This document shows positions 36,501-45,347 of a DNA stretch of 64,000 bases, piece by piece (position 1 is the first letter of the stretch; each line of letters begins with the position of its first letter). Where the stretch lies: positions 2,542,001 through 2,606,000 of the forward strand of contig NZ_CP114286.1 in the NCBI RefSeq assembly GCF_027111275.1, in the 5' to 3' direction. A program made the position numbers and the translations under genes. The notes under the pieces are model-generated. The model searched no databases. It was not told the DNA's origin and worked only from the letters and a program-made list of their open reading frames with translations. The stretch comes from Flavobacterium luteolum (lineage in GTDB: Bacteria > Bacteroidota > Bacteroidia > Flavobacteriales > Flavobacteriaceae).

Positions 36501-39263
36501 TTAAAACTTGATATTGTAAGTGATTGTTGGAATTGGAACAGAAAAAATAGAGGTTTTATAAGCCTTGATTTTTTTATCTTCAGTAACAAAATAAACATTG
36601 TAAGGGTTGTTTCGCCCAAGAACATTATAAACTGAAAGGTTCCAAAAGCTATGAGCGAGTTTTTTTATTTTGTGATTTCCTTCAAAATTAAGACCTATAT
36701 CTAGCCTATAATAATCTGGAATTCTATATTGGTTGCGATTGCTGTATAAAGTAAATTGCTCTCCTGTTAAGTCATAAGATCCAATAGGGAAGGTGACAGG
36801 CCTGCCGGTTTGGTAAACAAAATTAGTTGACAAACTATACCTTTTTGTGAATTTGTAGTTTAGAATAGCGCTAAAATCATGTGGTTTATCATAATTCGTA
36901 GGAAAATAATCTCCATTGTTTATTTTTTCAGCGTCAAATCTGCTATCCAGTTTTATTAAAGCTCTCGAATAAGTATAGCTTAACCATCCGTTAAAATTTC
37001 CTTTTTCTTTTTTGATTAAAAATTCAACTCCATAAGCTTTTCCTTCTCCTTGCAGAAGTTCAGTTTCTATGTTTTGGTTCAAAAATAATTCAGCACCGAC
37101 TTTGTAATCCAGAATGTTTTTAGAACGTTTATAATAACCTTCGACGCTTAGTTCTAATGATTTTTCAATTATATTTTTGAAAACTCCTAATGAGAATTGA
37201 TTAGAAGATTGTGGCTCAGTATTTAAATCTGAAAGTTTCCACACATCCATTGGAGATTGAGTAGTGTTTGTAGACAGTAAATGCATATATTGATATGTTC
37301 TGTCAAAACTCGCTTTTATAGATAGATCTGGAAGTATAAAATATCGAGCTGAAACTCTAGGTTCAAAGCCTCCATAAGTTTTTACGGACTCATTATTAGA
37401 ATAGGTCTTGGTATCAACAACGGTTCTGTCAGATTTAGGCTGGTCATCTTGGTAGATGTTTTGAGTGGCAGGGCCAAGTGCAGAATAAAAAGAATAACGT
37501 AAACCTAAATTAATTAAAAACTTATCGCTGACTTTATAATTTTCTGTAAAGAATAAAGCCGACTCTAACGCTTTTTCTTTTTCAAGTGTGATATCTTTAA
37601 TTAGAGAGTTGTCTGTTGTTGGTTTAAGAAAGCCAGGCTCAATATTGTATAATTTACTGCTAATGCCATAATTAAATAAGTGTTTTTCATTAAGATTGGA
37701 CTTCATTTTAAAAACAAACTGAGTTTCATTGACTTTATAGCCGTAATCAAATGATTTTTCTGGTTGAGAATCGTAATTGATGTTGAATTTATATTGGCTA
37801 TTTGTAACAATTAATGAAGATTTGTTTTTTAGATTGAAATCATGATCCCATTTTACTGTTGCTAATAAATTGCTGTATTTGTAGATAGAATCTGAATTAA
37901 TACTGTATTTGTCATGACTATAATATAAGGAAGTTTCCAGATCATCTTTTTTTGAGATTTGGTGATTGTATTTTAAAAGCAAATCATAAAATGAAGCTTG
38001 ACTATTGTCTAATTCAGGTTCTTTAATGGTTTTTAGAATCCAATCAGAATAACTCGCTCTGCCGCCAAATAACAAGCTTGATTTTCCTTTTACTATCGGA
38101 AGTTCGAGTGTTACATTACTCATTACAGGGCCAATTCCCGCTTCACCAGAAACTTTTTCGGTATTTCCGCTTTTAGATTTGATATCAAAAACAGAAGAAA
38201 GGCGTCCTCCAAATTCAGCAGGAATACTTCCTTTGTAGATATCGGCTGTTTTGGTTGTAAATGGATTTACAGAAGAAAAGAAACCCAAAAAGTGAGATGG
38301 ATTGTAGAGAGAAGCGTTGTCAAGTAAAAACAAGTTTTGATCATCTTTTCCTCCACGCACATTAAATCCTGCAGAACCTTCTCCTGCCGTTTTTATCCCT
38401 GGAAGTGTTGTCGCAACTTTAAAAATATCTCTTTCACCCAGAATTAAAGGTACATTTTTGATGTTTTCAACATTAATGCTTGTAAGACCAGCAACTGCCG
38501 AAGCTGTATTTTTTGTTCTTTTATTTTCAATAACAACTTCTTTAAGTGCATTTACATTTTCATCTAAATTAAAATCAACCTTTCCATTATTATAAAGCAC
38601 AATCTTTTTGGTCTTTGATTGATGATTTAATGATTGTGTCTCAATTATATTGATTCCTGCAGGAACTCTAAAGCTATAATAGCCATTTGCATCAGTTGTG
38701 GTGCTTATGTCTTTATCTTTTACTTTGATGGTGATATTGTATTCTGGTTTTCCTGAAATTCTGTCTTTAATGTAGCCTGATAAGGTATAAGTTTGAGATG
38801 TGTTTATTAAAGACTGTTTTCCTAAAGAAATTATAGAGTCTGAATCTTTCTTAGAATCATTTAGATACTGTTTATTATAAATTGGAACAACTTGCAAAGC
38901 ACTTATTTTGCTAACAGTTTTATTTTCAGTGTTTTTGAAATAATTTTCAGTAATCGGGTTTGATATTAAAAGGCCATTGCTCAGAATTATATTATTGTTG
39001 TCAATAATATAATTTATGGTTGTGTTATTAAAAACAGCATCTAGAATTACTGTAATAGATGTATTCTTAAATTCGCCCGAAATAAGTTCATCTTTAGATA
39101 GCCATTGGTCTTCGAAATAGAAATGAAAAGATGTGTTTTTTTCAATTATTTCGATAGCTTTTTTTCGTGTTACATTTGAATATGCTACAGAAACATTTTT
39201 TTCCTGAGAAAAAAGAAAGAGTGGCAGTAACAAAAATAAACAGAAGAGAAAGTGTTTTTTCAT
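36501..39263 (-). CDS. STN-type TonB-dependent receptor (right copy)
   Basis: 920 residues with the same order as the left copy: signal peptide, STN domain at about 20-95 (VSVAYSNVTRKKAIEIIEK), beta-sandwich at about 160-235, plug at about 255-370 (GERDIFKVATTLPGIKTAG, GFNVRGGKDDQNLFLLDNAS) and a barrel ending in ITYNIKF. Plug and barrel are highly similar to the left copy; the STN domain and the linker after it are much less so. That pattern suggests the same transport job with separately drifting signalling input. Confidence 0.93.
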   Translation of the reverse strand: MKKHFLFCLFLLLPLFLFSQEKNVSVAYSNVTRKKAIEIIEKNTSFHFYFEDQWLSKDELISGEFKNTSITVILDAVFNNTTINYIIDNNNIILSNGLLISNPITENYFKNTENKTVSKISALQVVPIYNKQYLNDSKKDSDSIISLGKQSLINTSQTYTLSGYIKDRISGKPEYNITIKVKDKDISTTTDANGYYSFRVPAGINIIETQSLNHQSKTKKIVLYNNGKVDFNLDENVNALKEVVIENKRTKNTASAVAGLTSINVENIKNVPLILGERDIFKVATTLPGIKTAGEGSAGFNVRGGKDDQNLFLLDNASLYNPSHFLGFFSSVNPFTTKTADIYKGSIPAEFGGRLSSVFDIKSKSGNTEKVSGEAGIGPVMSNVTLELPIVKGKSSLLFGGRASYSDWILKTIKEPELDNSQASFYDLLLKYNHQISKKDDLETSLYYSHDKYSINSDSIYKYSNLLATVKWDHDFNLKNKSSLIVTNSQYKFNINYDSQPEKSFDYGYKVNETQFVFKMKSNLNEKHLFNYGISSKLYNIEPGFLKPTTDNSLIKDITLEKEKALESALFFTENYKVSDKFLINLGLRYSFYSALGPATQNIYQDDQPKSDRTVVDTKTYSNNESVKTYGGFEPRVSARYFILPDLSIKASFDRTYQYMHLLSTNTTQSPMDVWKLSDLNTEPQSSNQFSLGVFKNIIEKSLELSVEGYYKRSKNILDYKVGAELFLNQNIETELLQGEGKAYGVEFLIKKEKGNFNGWLSYTYSRALIKLDSRFDAEKINNGDYFPTNYDKPHDFSAILNYKFTKRYSLSTNFVYQTGRPVTFPIGSYDLTGEQFTLYSNRNQYRIPDYYRLDIGLNFEGNHKIKKLAHSFWNLSVYNVLGRNNPYNVYFVTEDKKIKAYKTSIFSVPIPTITYNIKF

Positions 39264-39282
39264 TTAGATTTAGAAATAGAGC

Positions 39283-39427
39283 TTATAAATTGTTATCAAT
39301 AAATTTTAGTAAATCTGCTTTAAATAGGTTTGGGGCTGTCTCTTCTAAAAGTTTATTTTTTTTGTAATAATCTTTTATTTCTTTTTTTAGGTCAGGAAAT
39401 ATTGCGAGGATTTCTTTTTTGTGTATT
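39283..39427 (-). pseudogene. frameshifted C-terminal part of the small exported protein (right copy)
   Basis: Read one base out of frame with the gene ending at 39392, this stretch codes for a tail containing HKKEILAIFPDLKKEI and ends at a stop at 39283, 19 bases before the receptor start. It aligns with the C-terminus of the left homologue (KDFKKIFPNFKKEI). One extra A (plus strand T run 39426-39428) accounts for the shift exactly, with no other gap. Mutation or assembly error cannot be told apart here. Confidence 0.7.
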
Positions 39428-40090
39428 TACAGGCGTAAATTTTGAATTATAAAGAAGCTGATAATCGCTCACTTCTTTGAATTCTGTATACAAAGTAGTT
39501 TCAACTATAATTTCTTTTGCAGTTTTAAAGTGCTTAATGTATAAGGAGATTTTTTTGCCTAAATACTTTTCTTCAAAAAATCCAGTGATGACTTTGGGGA
39601 ATTTATATTTAGTGTCAATATTGATAAACTTTTTATCTTCAATGAAAAAGTAATCTGTTTTTTCATTTATCAGAGTTATGCCGAATGCGGTATTATTTGC
39701 AAACGATTTAACAAGTTGATCCTTGTATATGTCATACTTTATGAGGACATTTTCATAAAACTGGTTGTCATAAAAAACAGAACCTTTAACAAAGTTTTTA
39801 TTTAAATAATAATTATGGCTGTTTTTTAAATTATAAGGATCAATATGAATTTTGCCATTATTGATGTTTAAAATCTCTTCGCCAGCAATTTTGTCAAAAT
39901 AATTGGAGACTTCTTTTTTTTCATTGGTTTGAGAAAAACCGTTGATTGAAAGCAATAAAAGGATGAAAACTATTGTTGAGTGGTTTATGATTTTAGATGA
40001 TTGGTTTTTACAATATAGTTTGAATTTAAAAGAGATAGTAATAAATAATGTTGGGTTATTAATTCTTGACCTTGCAATACCTTTTTTCAT
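39392..40090 (-). CDS. small exported protein, first gene of the right operon (C-terminus frameshifted)
   Basis: 232 residues from ATG 40090. A long basic N-region precedes the hydrophobic segment STIVFILLLLSINGFSQ, a probable signal peptide. The mature part matches the gene at 32583 (YFDKIAGEEILNINNGKIH against YFDEAVGKDNLNINNGIIH; KTDYFFIEDKKFINI; KKISLYIKHFK). The last 15 residues (TQKRNPRNIS) are out of frame compared with that homologue. Function unknown; the mature core is intact. Confidence 0.72.
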   Translation of the reverse strand: MKKGIARSRINNPTLFITISFKFKLYCKNQSSKIINHSTIVFILLLLSINGFSQTNEKKEVSNYFDKIAGEEILNINNGKIHIDPYNLKNSHNYYLNKNFVKGSVFYDNQFYENVLIKYDIYKDQLVKSFANNTAFGITLINEKTDYFFIEDKKFINIDTKYKFPKVITGFFEEKYLGKKISLYIKHFKTAKEIIVETTLYTEFKEVSDYQLLYNSKFTPVNTQKRNPRNIS

Positions 40091-40283
40091 CAAAATTTTA
40101 GTTTTTGTGTAGCTATTTTCTATATAAAACTATGTTAATGACAATCCTTTAAAAAATAAATTAAACCAACAACATTGATTTTTAAACCAACAACATTATT
40201 TAATCTATAATGTGTTTCCTGAAAACGTTGTAGTTTAGTGTTTTAACCTTGTGATTTTAGATTGGAAAATAGCTGTAAAACTT

Positions 40284-40322
40284 AAAAACCCCAATTCAAA
40301 TAAATGAATTGGGGTTTTTTAT
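40284..40322 (-). terminator. terminator of pnp
   Basis: A perfect 15-bp stem AAAAACCCCAATTCA (40284-40298) / TGAATTGGGGTTTTT (40305-40319). It is preceded, on the transcript, by a small hairpin at 40330-40343 like that of the operon ending at 33628. Confidence 0.9.
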
Positions 40323-40351
40323 AAATAAACCTTTAGTAAACTAAGATCTGA

Positions 40352-42487
40352 TTACTCTTTTTTCTCCTCGCGCGGAGGTCTTGGAACAAGTGCTTTTTTA
40401 GACACTTTCTCTTTTTTAGTTTTAGGGTCAACTCCTAAGTATTTCACTTGGAAAACATCTCCCATTTTAACTACGTCAGCAACGTTTTCAGTACGTTCCC
40501 AAGCAAGCTCAGATACGTGAAGCAATACTTCGTTTCCTGGTGCAGCAGTATATTCAACTACAGCTCCAAAATCTAGCATTTTGATAACTTTCACTTCGTA
40601 AGCTTCTCCTAATACTGGTTTGAAAGTGATAGAAGCAATTTTTGCTAATACTGCTTCAATTCCAGCAGGATCTGTACCTAAAATTTCGATAACACCTTGC
40701 TCATCAACTTCGTTAATTACAATAGTTGTTCCAGTAGCTTTTTGTAATTCTTGAATTACTTTTCCACCAGGGCCAATTAATGCTCCAATAAAGTTTCCAG
40801 GAATAGTTCTGGTAATGATTTTTGGTGCATGAGCTTTTACGTCAGCTCTTGGTGCAGCGATAGTTTCAGTTAATTTTCCTAAAATGTGTAAACGTCCATC
40901 ACGAGCTTGAGCCAAAGCTTGCTCCATAATGTCATAACGTAAACCATCAATTTTGATGTCCATTTGACAAGCTGTAATACCGTCAGCAGTTCCAGTTACT
41001 TTAAAGTCCATATCTCCTAAGTGATCTTCGTCTCCTAAGATATCAGACAATACAGCAAATTTCTCTCCGTCAGTAATCAATCCCATAGCAATTCCAGAAA
41101 CTGGTTTTACCATTTGAACTCCAGCATCCATCAAAGCCATTGTACCAGCACATACTGTTGCCATAGAAGAAGAACCGTTAGATTCTAAAACCTCAGAAAC
41201 AACACGAATTGTATAAGGACAATCTGCAGGAATCATATTTTTTAAAGCTCTTTGAGCTAAGTTACCGTGACCAACTTCTCTTCTTGAAGTTCCTCTTAAT
41301 GGTTTTGCTTCACCAGTAGAGAAAGGAGGGAAGTTATAGTGTAAGTAGAATTTCTCTTCACCTTGTTCAGATGGAGAATCGATTTGGTTTGCTTCTCTAG
41401 AAGTTCCTAAAGTTACAGTTGCCAAAGCTTGAGTTTCTCCACGTGTAAATAAAGAAGAACCGTGTACTCTTGGTAAATAATCAGTTTCACACCAGATTGG
41501 TCTGATATCTGTAGTTTTTCTACCATCTAAACGAACACCTAATTCTAAAACTACATTACGAACAGCTTCTTTGTTTGTTTTGTAGAAATATTTTGAAACT
41601 AAATCACCGTCAGCAGCTAATTCTTCTTCAGTAAACAAAGCTTTTACTTCTTCTTTTACTTCAGCAAATGCAGCGCCTCTTTCGTGTTTAGCTGAACCAA
41701 CTTTTGCAATAGCATAGATTTTATCGTATGCTGCAGCTTTTACTTTTTTGTAAATTTCTTCGTTTTCTTTCTCACCTTCGTAAGTACGGATTTCTTTTTT
41801 ACCAAAAGCTTCCTGTAAACGATATTGAGCCTGAATTTGAACTTTGATAGCTTCGTGAGCAAACTTAATTGCTTCGATCATTTCAGCTTCTGAGATTTCT
41901 TTCATCTCACCTTCAACCATTGCTACAGAATCCATAGAAGCTCCAATCATCATATCGATGTCTGATTTTTCTAATTCTTCTCTGCTTGGGTTGATTACTA
42001 ATTTTCCGTCGATACGTGCTACACGAACTTCAGAAATTAAGTTGTAAAATGGAATATCTGAAACTGCTAATGCTGCAGAAGCTGCTAAACCAGCTAATGC
42101 ATCTGGCATAACTTCTTCGTCGTGAGACATTAACTGAATCATAACTTGTGTTTCAGCATGGTAATCGTCTGGGAAAAGCGGACGCAATACACGGTCAACT
42201 AATCTCATTGTCAATACTTCGCTGTCGCTTGGGCGTGCTTCTCTTTTAAAGAAACCTCCTGGGAAACGACCTGCTGCTGCAAATTTTTCGCGGTAATCTA
42301 CCGTTAACGGTAAAAAATCAACGCCTGGGTTTGATGTGCGAGCTGAAACTGCAGTTGCAAGAATCATAGTGTCGCCCATTCTAACTACTACAGAACCATC
42401 AGCTTGTTTAGCTAAACGTCCTGTCTCGATTGTGATGCTTCTGCCATCACCTAAATCGATCTTTTCTACAAATAATTGTGGAATCAT
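40352..42487 (-). CDS. pnp: polyribonucleotide nucleotidyltransferase (PNPase)
   Basis: 711 residues with two RNase PH domains (about 10-230 and 320-550, the active one with [16 protein letters not shown]), a linker helical domain, a KH domain (about 555-615, [17 protein letters not shown]) and an S1 domain (about 625-695, [15 protein letters not shown]). It degrades RNA 3' to 5' with phosphate and can add tails. rpsO lies upstream on the same strand, the classic rpsO-pnp order, but with a terminator between them. Confidence 0.97.
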   Translation of the reverse strand: MIPQLFVEKIDLGDGRSITIETGRLAKQADGSVVVRMGDTMILATAVSARTSNPGVDFLPLTVDYREKFAAAGRFPGGFFKREARPSDSEVLTMRLVDRVLRPLFPDDYHAETQVMIQLMSHDEEVMPDALAGLAASAALAVSDIPFYNLISEVRVARIDGKLVINPSREELEKSDIDMMIGASMDSVAMVEGEMKEISEAEMIEAIKFAHEAIKVQIQAQYRLQEAFGKKEIRTYEGEKENEEIYKKVKAAAYDKIYAIAKVGSAKHERGAAFAEVKEEVKALFTEEELAADGDLVSKYFYKTNKEAVRNVVLELGVRLDGRKTTDIRPIWCETDYLPRVHGSSLFTRGETQALATVTLGTSREANQIDSPSEQGEEKFYLHYNFPPFSTGEAKPLRGTSRREVGHGNLAQRALKNMIPADCPYTIRVVSEVLESNGSSSMATVCAGTMALMDAGVQMVKPVSGIAMGLITDGEKFAVLSDILGDEDHLGDMDFKVTGTADGITACQMDIKIDGLRYDIMEQALAQARDGRLHILGKLTETIAAPRADVKAHAPKIITRTIPGNFIGALIGPGGKVIQELQKATGTTIVINEVDEQGVIEILGTDPAGIEAVLAKIASITFKPVLGEAYEVKVIKMLDFGAVVEYTAAPGNEVLLHVSELAWERTENVADVVKMGDVFQVKYLGVDPKTKKEKVSKKALVPRPPREEKKE

Positions 42488-42632
42488 AAATTTTTTCCTT
42501 ATTGATTATACAATGGGTTTTAGTTGTGTTGTAGTTGTTGTTGTGAGTAGTTGTTGTTATCTAAAACCCAATGAAAAACCAAACTTTTTTTCTTGTAATA
42601 TGCTTATTATAAACAGCAGTAATGTAAAAACA

Positions 42633-42658
42633 AAAAGAGGCACTTTCGCACCTCTTTT
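42633..42658 (-). terminator. terminator between rpsO and pnp
   Basis: AAAAGAGG (42633-42640) pairs with CCTCTTTT (42651-42658) with a 10-base loop; the minus strand continues in T-rich sequence. It would partly uncouple pnp from rpsO. Confidence 0.65.
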
Positions 42659-42667
42659 CTATATTGA

Positions 42668-42934
42668 TTATTTTCTGATATTCAATACTTTGATAATCTC
42701 ACGATATCTGTTAATTTCTTTCTTTTTCAAGTAATCAAGTAACGCTCTTCTTTTACCTACTAATAGTACAAGAGAACGCTCAGTGTTGTAATCGTGACGA
42801 TTTTTTTTCAAGTGTTCAGTTAAGTGAGAAATTCTGTAAGTGAACAATGCGATTTGACCTTCTGCGCTTCCTGTGTTTGTTGCACCACCGTGTTGTGCGA
42901 AGATTTCTTCTTTCTTTTCTTTAGTTAAATACAT
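42668..42934 (-). CDS. rpsO: 30S ribosomal protein S15
   Basis: 88 residues, the usual length. Starts MYLTKEKKEEIFAQHGG and contains the S15 core TGSAEGQIALFTYRI, LTEHLKKNRHDY and RSLVLLVGKRRALLDYLKK. It binds 16S rRNA at the central domain junction early in 30S assembly. A strong promoter is 55 bases upstream. Confidence 0.97.
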   Translation of the reverse strand: MYLTKEKKEEIFAQHGGATNTGSAEGQIALFTYRISHLTEHLKKNRHDYNTERSLVLLVGKRRALLDYLKKKEINRYREIIKVLNIRK

Positions 42935-42989
42935 TCCAATATTATTTAATGATTTTTATGTATGTCATACAACTTTTGTAAGACGGGTG

Positions 42990-43020
42990 CAAAATTAGAT
43001 TAAAAAATCAAAAGAATCAA
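42990..43020 (-). promoter_or_regulatory. promoter of rpsO
   Basis: On the minus strand TTG (43020-43018), 20 bases, then TAATTTTG (42997-42990). Both boxes are full matches, and the leader of about 50 bases is ample for the usual S15 autoregulation, though no structure is obvious. Confidence 0.6.
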
Positions 43021-43093
43021 ACAAAAATAAAAGAATCTTAAAATAATGGGTAATAAATTCTTTTTTAAGGATATAGATGCTTTCAAATCTACA

Positions 43094-44041
43094 TTATTTA
43101 CCTCTTATTGTTATAGGTATAGAGAAAAGGGTGGATCTTTTTATTCCCCTAATTTTTCCAGGGATCCAGTTTCCAGCAGAATATAAAGCTTTTACAGCTT
43201 CTTCACCTGTTCCGTAGCCTAAATCTTTTATTATTATTGGTTTTGTAATTTTCCCCATTACGTCAACAACAAAAGTAACATAGATTTGACCTTGCACCTT
43301 ATTTTTAAAGGCTTCATCTGGAGTTTTGTAGTAAACAGAAATGTTTTTGTAGAAATTATCCATGCCTACTTCAGGAGTTGGTTTTTCAAATATTTTTGAA
43401 TAGGAATATTTTAAGCTGTCTTTGTCAGTGCTTATTCCAGAAACCAGATTTCCTTTGTTGTAAGTCTCAGTATATCTAACTTTGTTTTTTAAATCCTTGC
43501 CATACCAAACGTCTTGTTTTAATCCGTCTTTTATTTTTCCTTTTTCCTGAAAATCTTCATCATTATCATCACATTCTCCGTTTCCATCAATTACAGTGAG
43601 TTGATTTTCTTTATTCCAAAATCTTATAAGGAGTGTTTTTAAAGTTTTGGCTTTAGGGTCATAAATGTTTTCCTTTTCAAATTTAGAATTCCCATTGTCA
43701 TACCATTTATACTCTTTGCCCGTTTTCCAGCCATCAGAATAAGTTATAATAGCTTCTTTAGTGCCATTTTCGTAAAAGTAAACAAAGGTGCCATCTTTTT
43801 TAATGATATCTTTATTTAAGGTTGTTCCTACCATTTTTTTTGCCCCAGACTTGTATAGTTCTATTACCTTATAGCTGTCTTTGTTTAAAAAATAATCCTC
43901 TATTACTCTTTTATATTTATGATTTTCTTCTAATGTTTCACGATACAAAGAGTCTAGATAAACAGCTCTTGATGAATTTTTCTGTGCAGAAATAGTAAGC
44001 GAGGTTAAAGAAATAAGAATTAAGAAGAAGTTTTTTTTCAT
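43094..44041 (-). CDS. YwqK/MORN-like repeats fused to a TonB C-terminal domain
   Basis: 315 residues with a signal peptide (FLILISLTSLTISAQ). The middle carries MORN-type repeats of the YwqK family (YKSGAKKMVGTTL, YENGTKEAIITYSDGWKTGK, YDNGNSKFEKENIY). The last 85 residues (from about 228) are a TonB C-terminal domain (GQIYVTFVVDVMGKITKPIII, AVKALYSAGNWIPGK). There is no membrane anchor, so it cannot be a normal energy transducer. It follows a paralogue that lacks the TonB part. Confidence 0.8.
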   Translation of the reverse strand: MKKNFFLILISLTSLTISAQKNSSRAVYLDSLYRETLEENHKYKRVIEDYFLNKDSYKVIELYKSGAKKMVGTTLNKDIIKKDGTFVYFYENGTKEAIITYSDGWKTGKEYKWYDNGNSKFEKENIYDPKAKTLKTLLIRFWNKENQLTVIDGNGECDDNDEDFQEKGKIKDGLKQDVWYGKDLKNKVRYTETYNKGNLVSGISTDKDSLKYSYSKIFEKPTPEVGMDNFYKNISVYYKTPDEAFKNKVQGQIYVTFVVDVMGKITKPIIIKDLGYGTGEEAVKALYSAGNWIPGKIRGIKRSTLFSIPITIRGK

Positions 44042-44091
44042 CAGCTTTTTTGTAGTAAAAATAATATTTGATAATTCATGAGCAACTATTA

Positions 44092-44787
44092 TTATTTTAT
44101 TTTCTGAACTTTTTTACCTGCTTGTTTTTCGCTTAAAGAAGAATAAGAAAATTTGATATTGCTTTCATCTATACTTACGCCAGAAATTAGAACTCCACGA
44201 TCATAATTATCAACAAATGTAATTTTTCGCAGACTATCGCTTCCTTCCCAAATGCCTTGTTTCAATCCATCTTTGATATTGCCTTTTTGTGTGATAAATT
44301 TATCAGTTTCTTCAAACTCACCATTTCCGTCCGTTACAATCTGATTTTTATTTTGATCCCAACAGTTCAGAACTAAGGTTTGCTGTTTTTTTGTTTTAGA
44401 ATCCCAGATATTTTGTTTTTCGCACTTTTTGCTTTGATTTTCATACCAACTAATCTCTTTGCCATTTTTATGATCATCAGTATAATTTACAACAGTTTCT
44501 TTGGTTCCGTTTTTATAATAATAGATAAACTCTCCGTCTTTTTTTAAAACATCACGATCCAGAGTATTGCCGGTCATTTTCTTTCTTCCATTTTTATAGA
44601 AATCTGTTACCACGTAGCGAATGCTTTTTTGAGAATAATTTGTAATTACTCTTGTGTAACTATAATTGTCGGGCGTGCATTCCTGATTTAACGAGTCTAA
44701 AAAGATTTTTTTAGAAACCATGTTAATTTGCGCAGAAAGTTGAACTGAAATAATCAGAAGCAAAAAGAGTAAGCTGTTTCCTTTCAT
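44092..44787 (-). CDS. YwqK/MORN-like exported protein (paralogue without TonB domain)
   Basis: 231 residues with a signal peptide (LLFLLLIISVQLSAQ). It aligns with the first 220 residues of the next gene (FYKNGRKKMTGNTLDRDVLKKDG, YYKNGTKETVVNY, GNIKDGLKQGIWEGSD) and then stops after a lysine-rich tail (KQAGKKVQKIK), just where the paralogue passes into its TonB domain. The role is unknown; related repeats occur in toxin-antitoxin YwqK proteins, but no toxin is seen. Confidence 0.75.
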   Translation of the reverse strand: MKGNSLLFLLLIISVQLSAQINMVSKKIFLDSLNQECTPDNYSYTRVITNYSQKSIRYVVTDFYKNGRKKMTGNTLDRDVLKKDGEFIYYYKNGTKETVVNYTDDHKNGKEISWYENQSKKCEKQNIWDSKTKKQQTLVLNCWDQNKNQIVTDGNGEFEETDKFITQKGNIKDGLKQGIWEGSDSLRKITFVDNYDRGVLISGVSIDESNIKFSYSSLSEKQAGKKVQKIK

Positions 44788-44821
44788 TCAGTTCTATTTT
44801 TTATTCTTAAAGATAATTTTT

Positions 44822-45277
44822 TTAGAATAATTTAGCAACCTCTTGATTTACAAATTCTAAAAATCTTTCGTCGGCTTCTGTAAACGGATCAATAACATGA
44901 CTGTCAATATCAATTTGGCCAATATTTACTCCATTTACAAAAAGCGGAACTACGATTTCAGATTTAACTGTTAAACTGCAGGCAATATAATTGTCTTGTG
45001 CTTTAACGTCAGGGACTACAAAATTGGCATTGCTTTCGGCAACTTGACCGCAGATTCCTTTACCAAACGGAATAACTGTATGATCTGTTTCTGCACCAAC
45101 ATATGGGCCTAGATGCAAAGTTTTAGTATCGTGATTGGCAAAATAAAAGCCAACCCAATTGTAATATTCTATATTCTCGTTTAATAGCTTGCAAACTGCT
45201 AATAATTTTTCGTCTCTATTTGTTTCATTGTCAGCGACAATTGCACTTATTTTTGGTTGTAATTCTTGAAATGTCAT
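44822..45277 (-). CDS. GAF-domain protein of the free-methionine-sulfoxide-reductase type
   Basis: 151 residues from ATG 45277; longer starts would overlap the divergent promoter. The layout matches fRMsr: FGKGICGQVAE (C76), NYIACSLTVKSEIVVPL (C100, E107) and GQIDIDSHVIDPF. These reduce free methionine-R-sulfoxide. The third Cys of the E. coli enzyme, in the segment before GKGIC, is absent here (AETDHTV). It may work with two cysteines or have become a plain ligand-binding GAF. Divergent from xrtF. Confidence 0.82.
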   Translation of the reverse strand: MTFQELQPKISAIVADNETNRDEKLLAVCKLLNENIEYYNWVGFYFANHDTKTLHLGPYVGAETDHTVIPFGKGICGQVAESNANFVVPDVKAQDNYIACSLTVKSEIVVPLFVNGVNIGQIDIDSHVIDPFTEADERFLEFVNQEVAKLF

Positions 45278-45293
45278 GATATTAAATTTTATA

Positions 45294-45301
45294 CAAAAGT
45301 A
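45294..45301 (-). promoter_or_regulatory. -7 box of the GAF-protein gene
   Basis: TACTTTTG on the minus strand, full consensus, 16 bases before the ATG at 45277. Confidence 0.4.
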
Positions 45302-45326
45302 TTTAAAGCTAAACTCAAAAAATATA

Positions 45327-45334
45327 TAAATTTG
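45327..45334 (+). promoter_or_regulatory. -7 box of xrtF
   Basis: TAAATTTG on the plus strand, full consensus, 13 bases before the TTG start at 45348. An in-frame TGA at 45333 excludes a longer protein. Confidence 0.4.
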
Positions 45335-45347
45335 AAAAAAAAATCTC

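Noticed and set aside
25557..40090. Classical SusCD polysaccharide utilisation locus
   Set aside because: No SusD, glycoside hydrolase, lyase or hybrid two-component gene; the receptors are paired with DUF4249 proteins.
44092..44787. Antitoxin of a YwqK toxin system
   Set aside because: The repeats resemble YwqK but the protein is exported and no toxin gene is adjacent.
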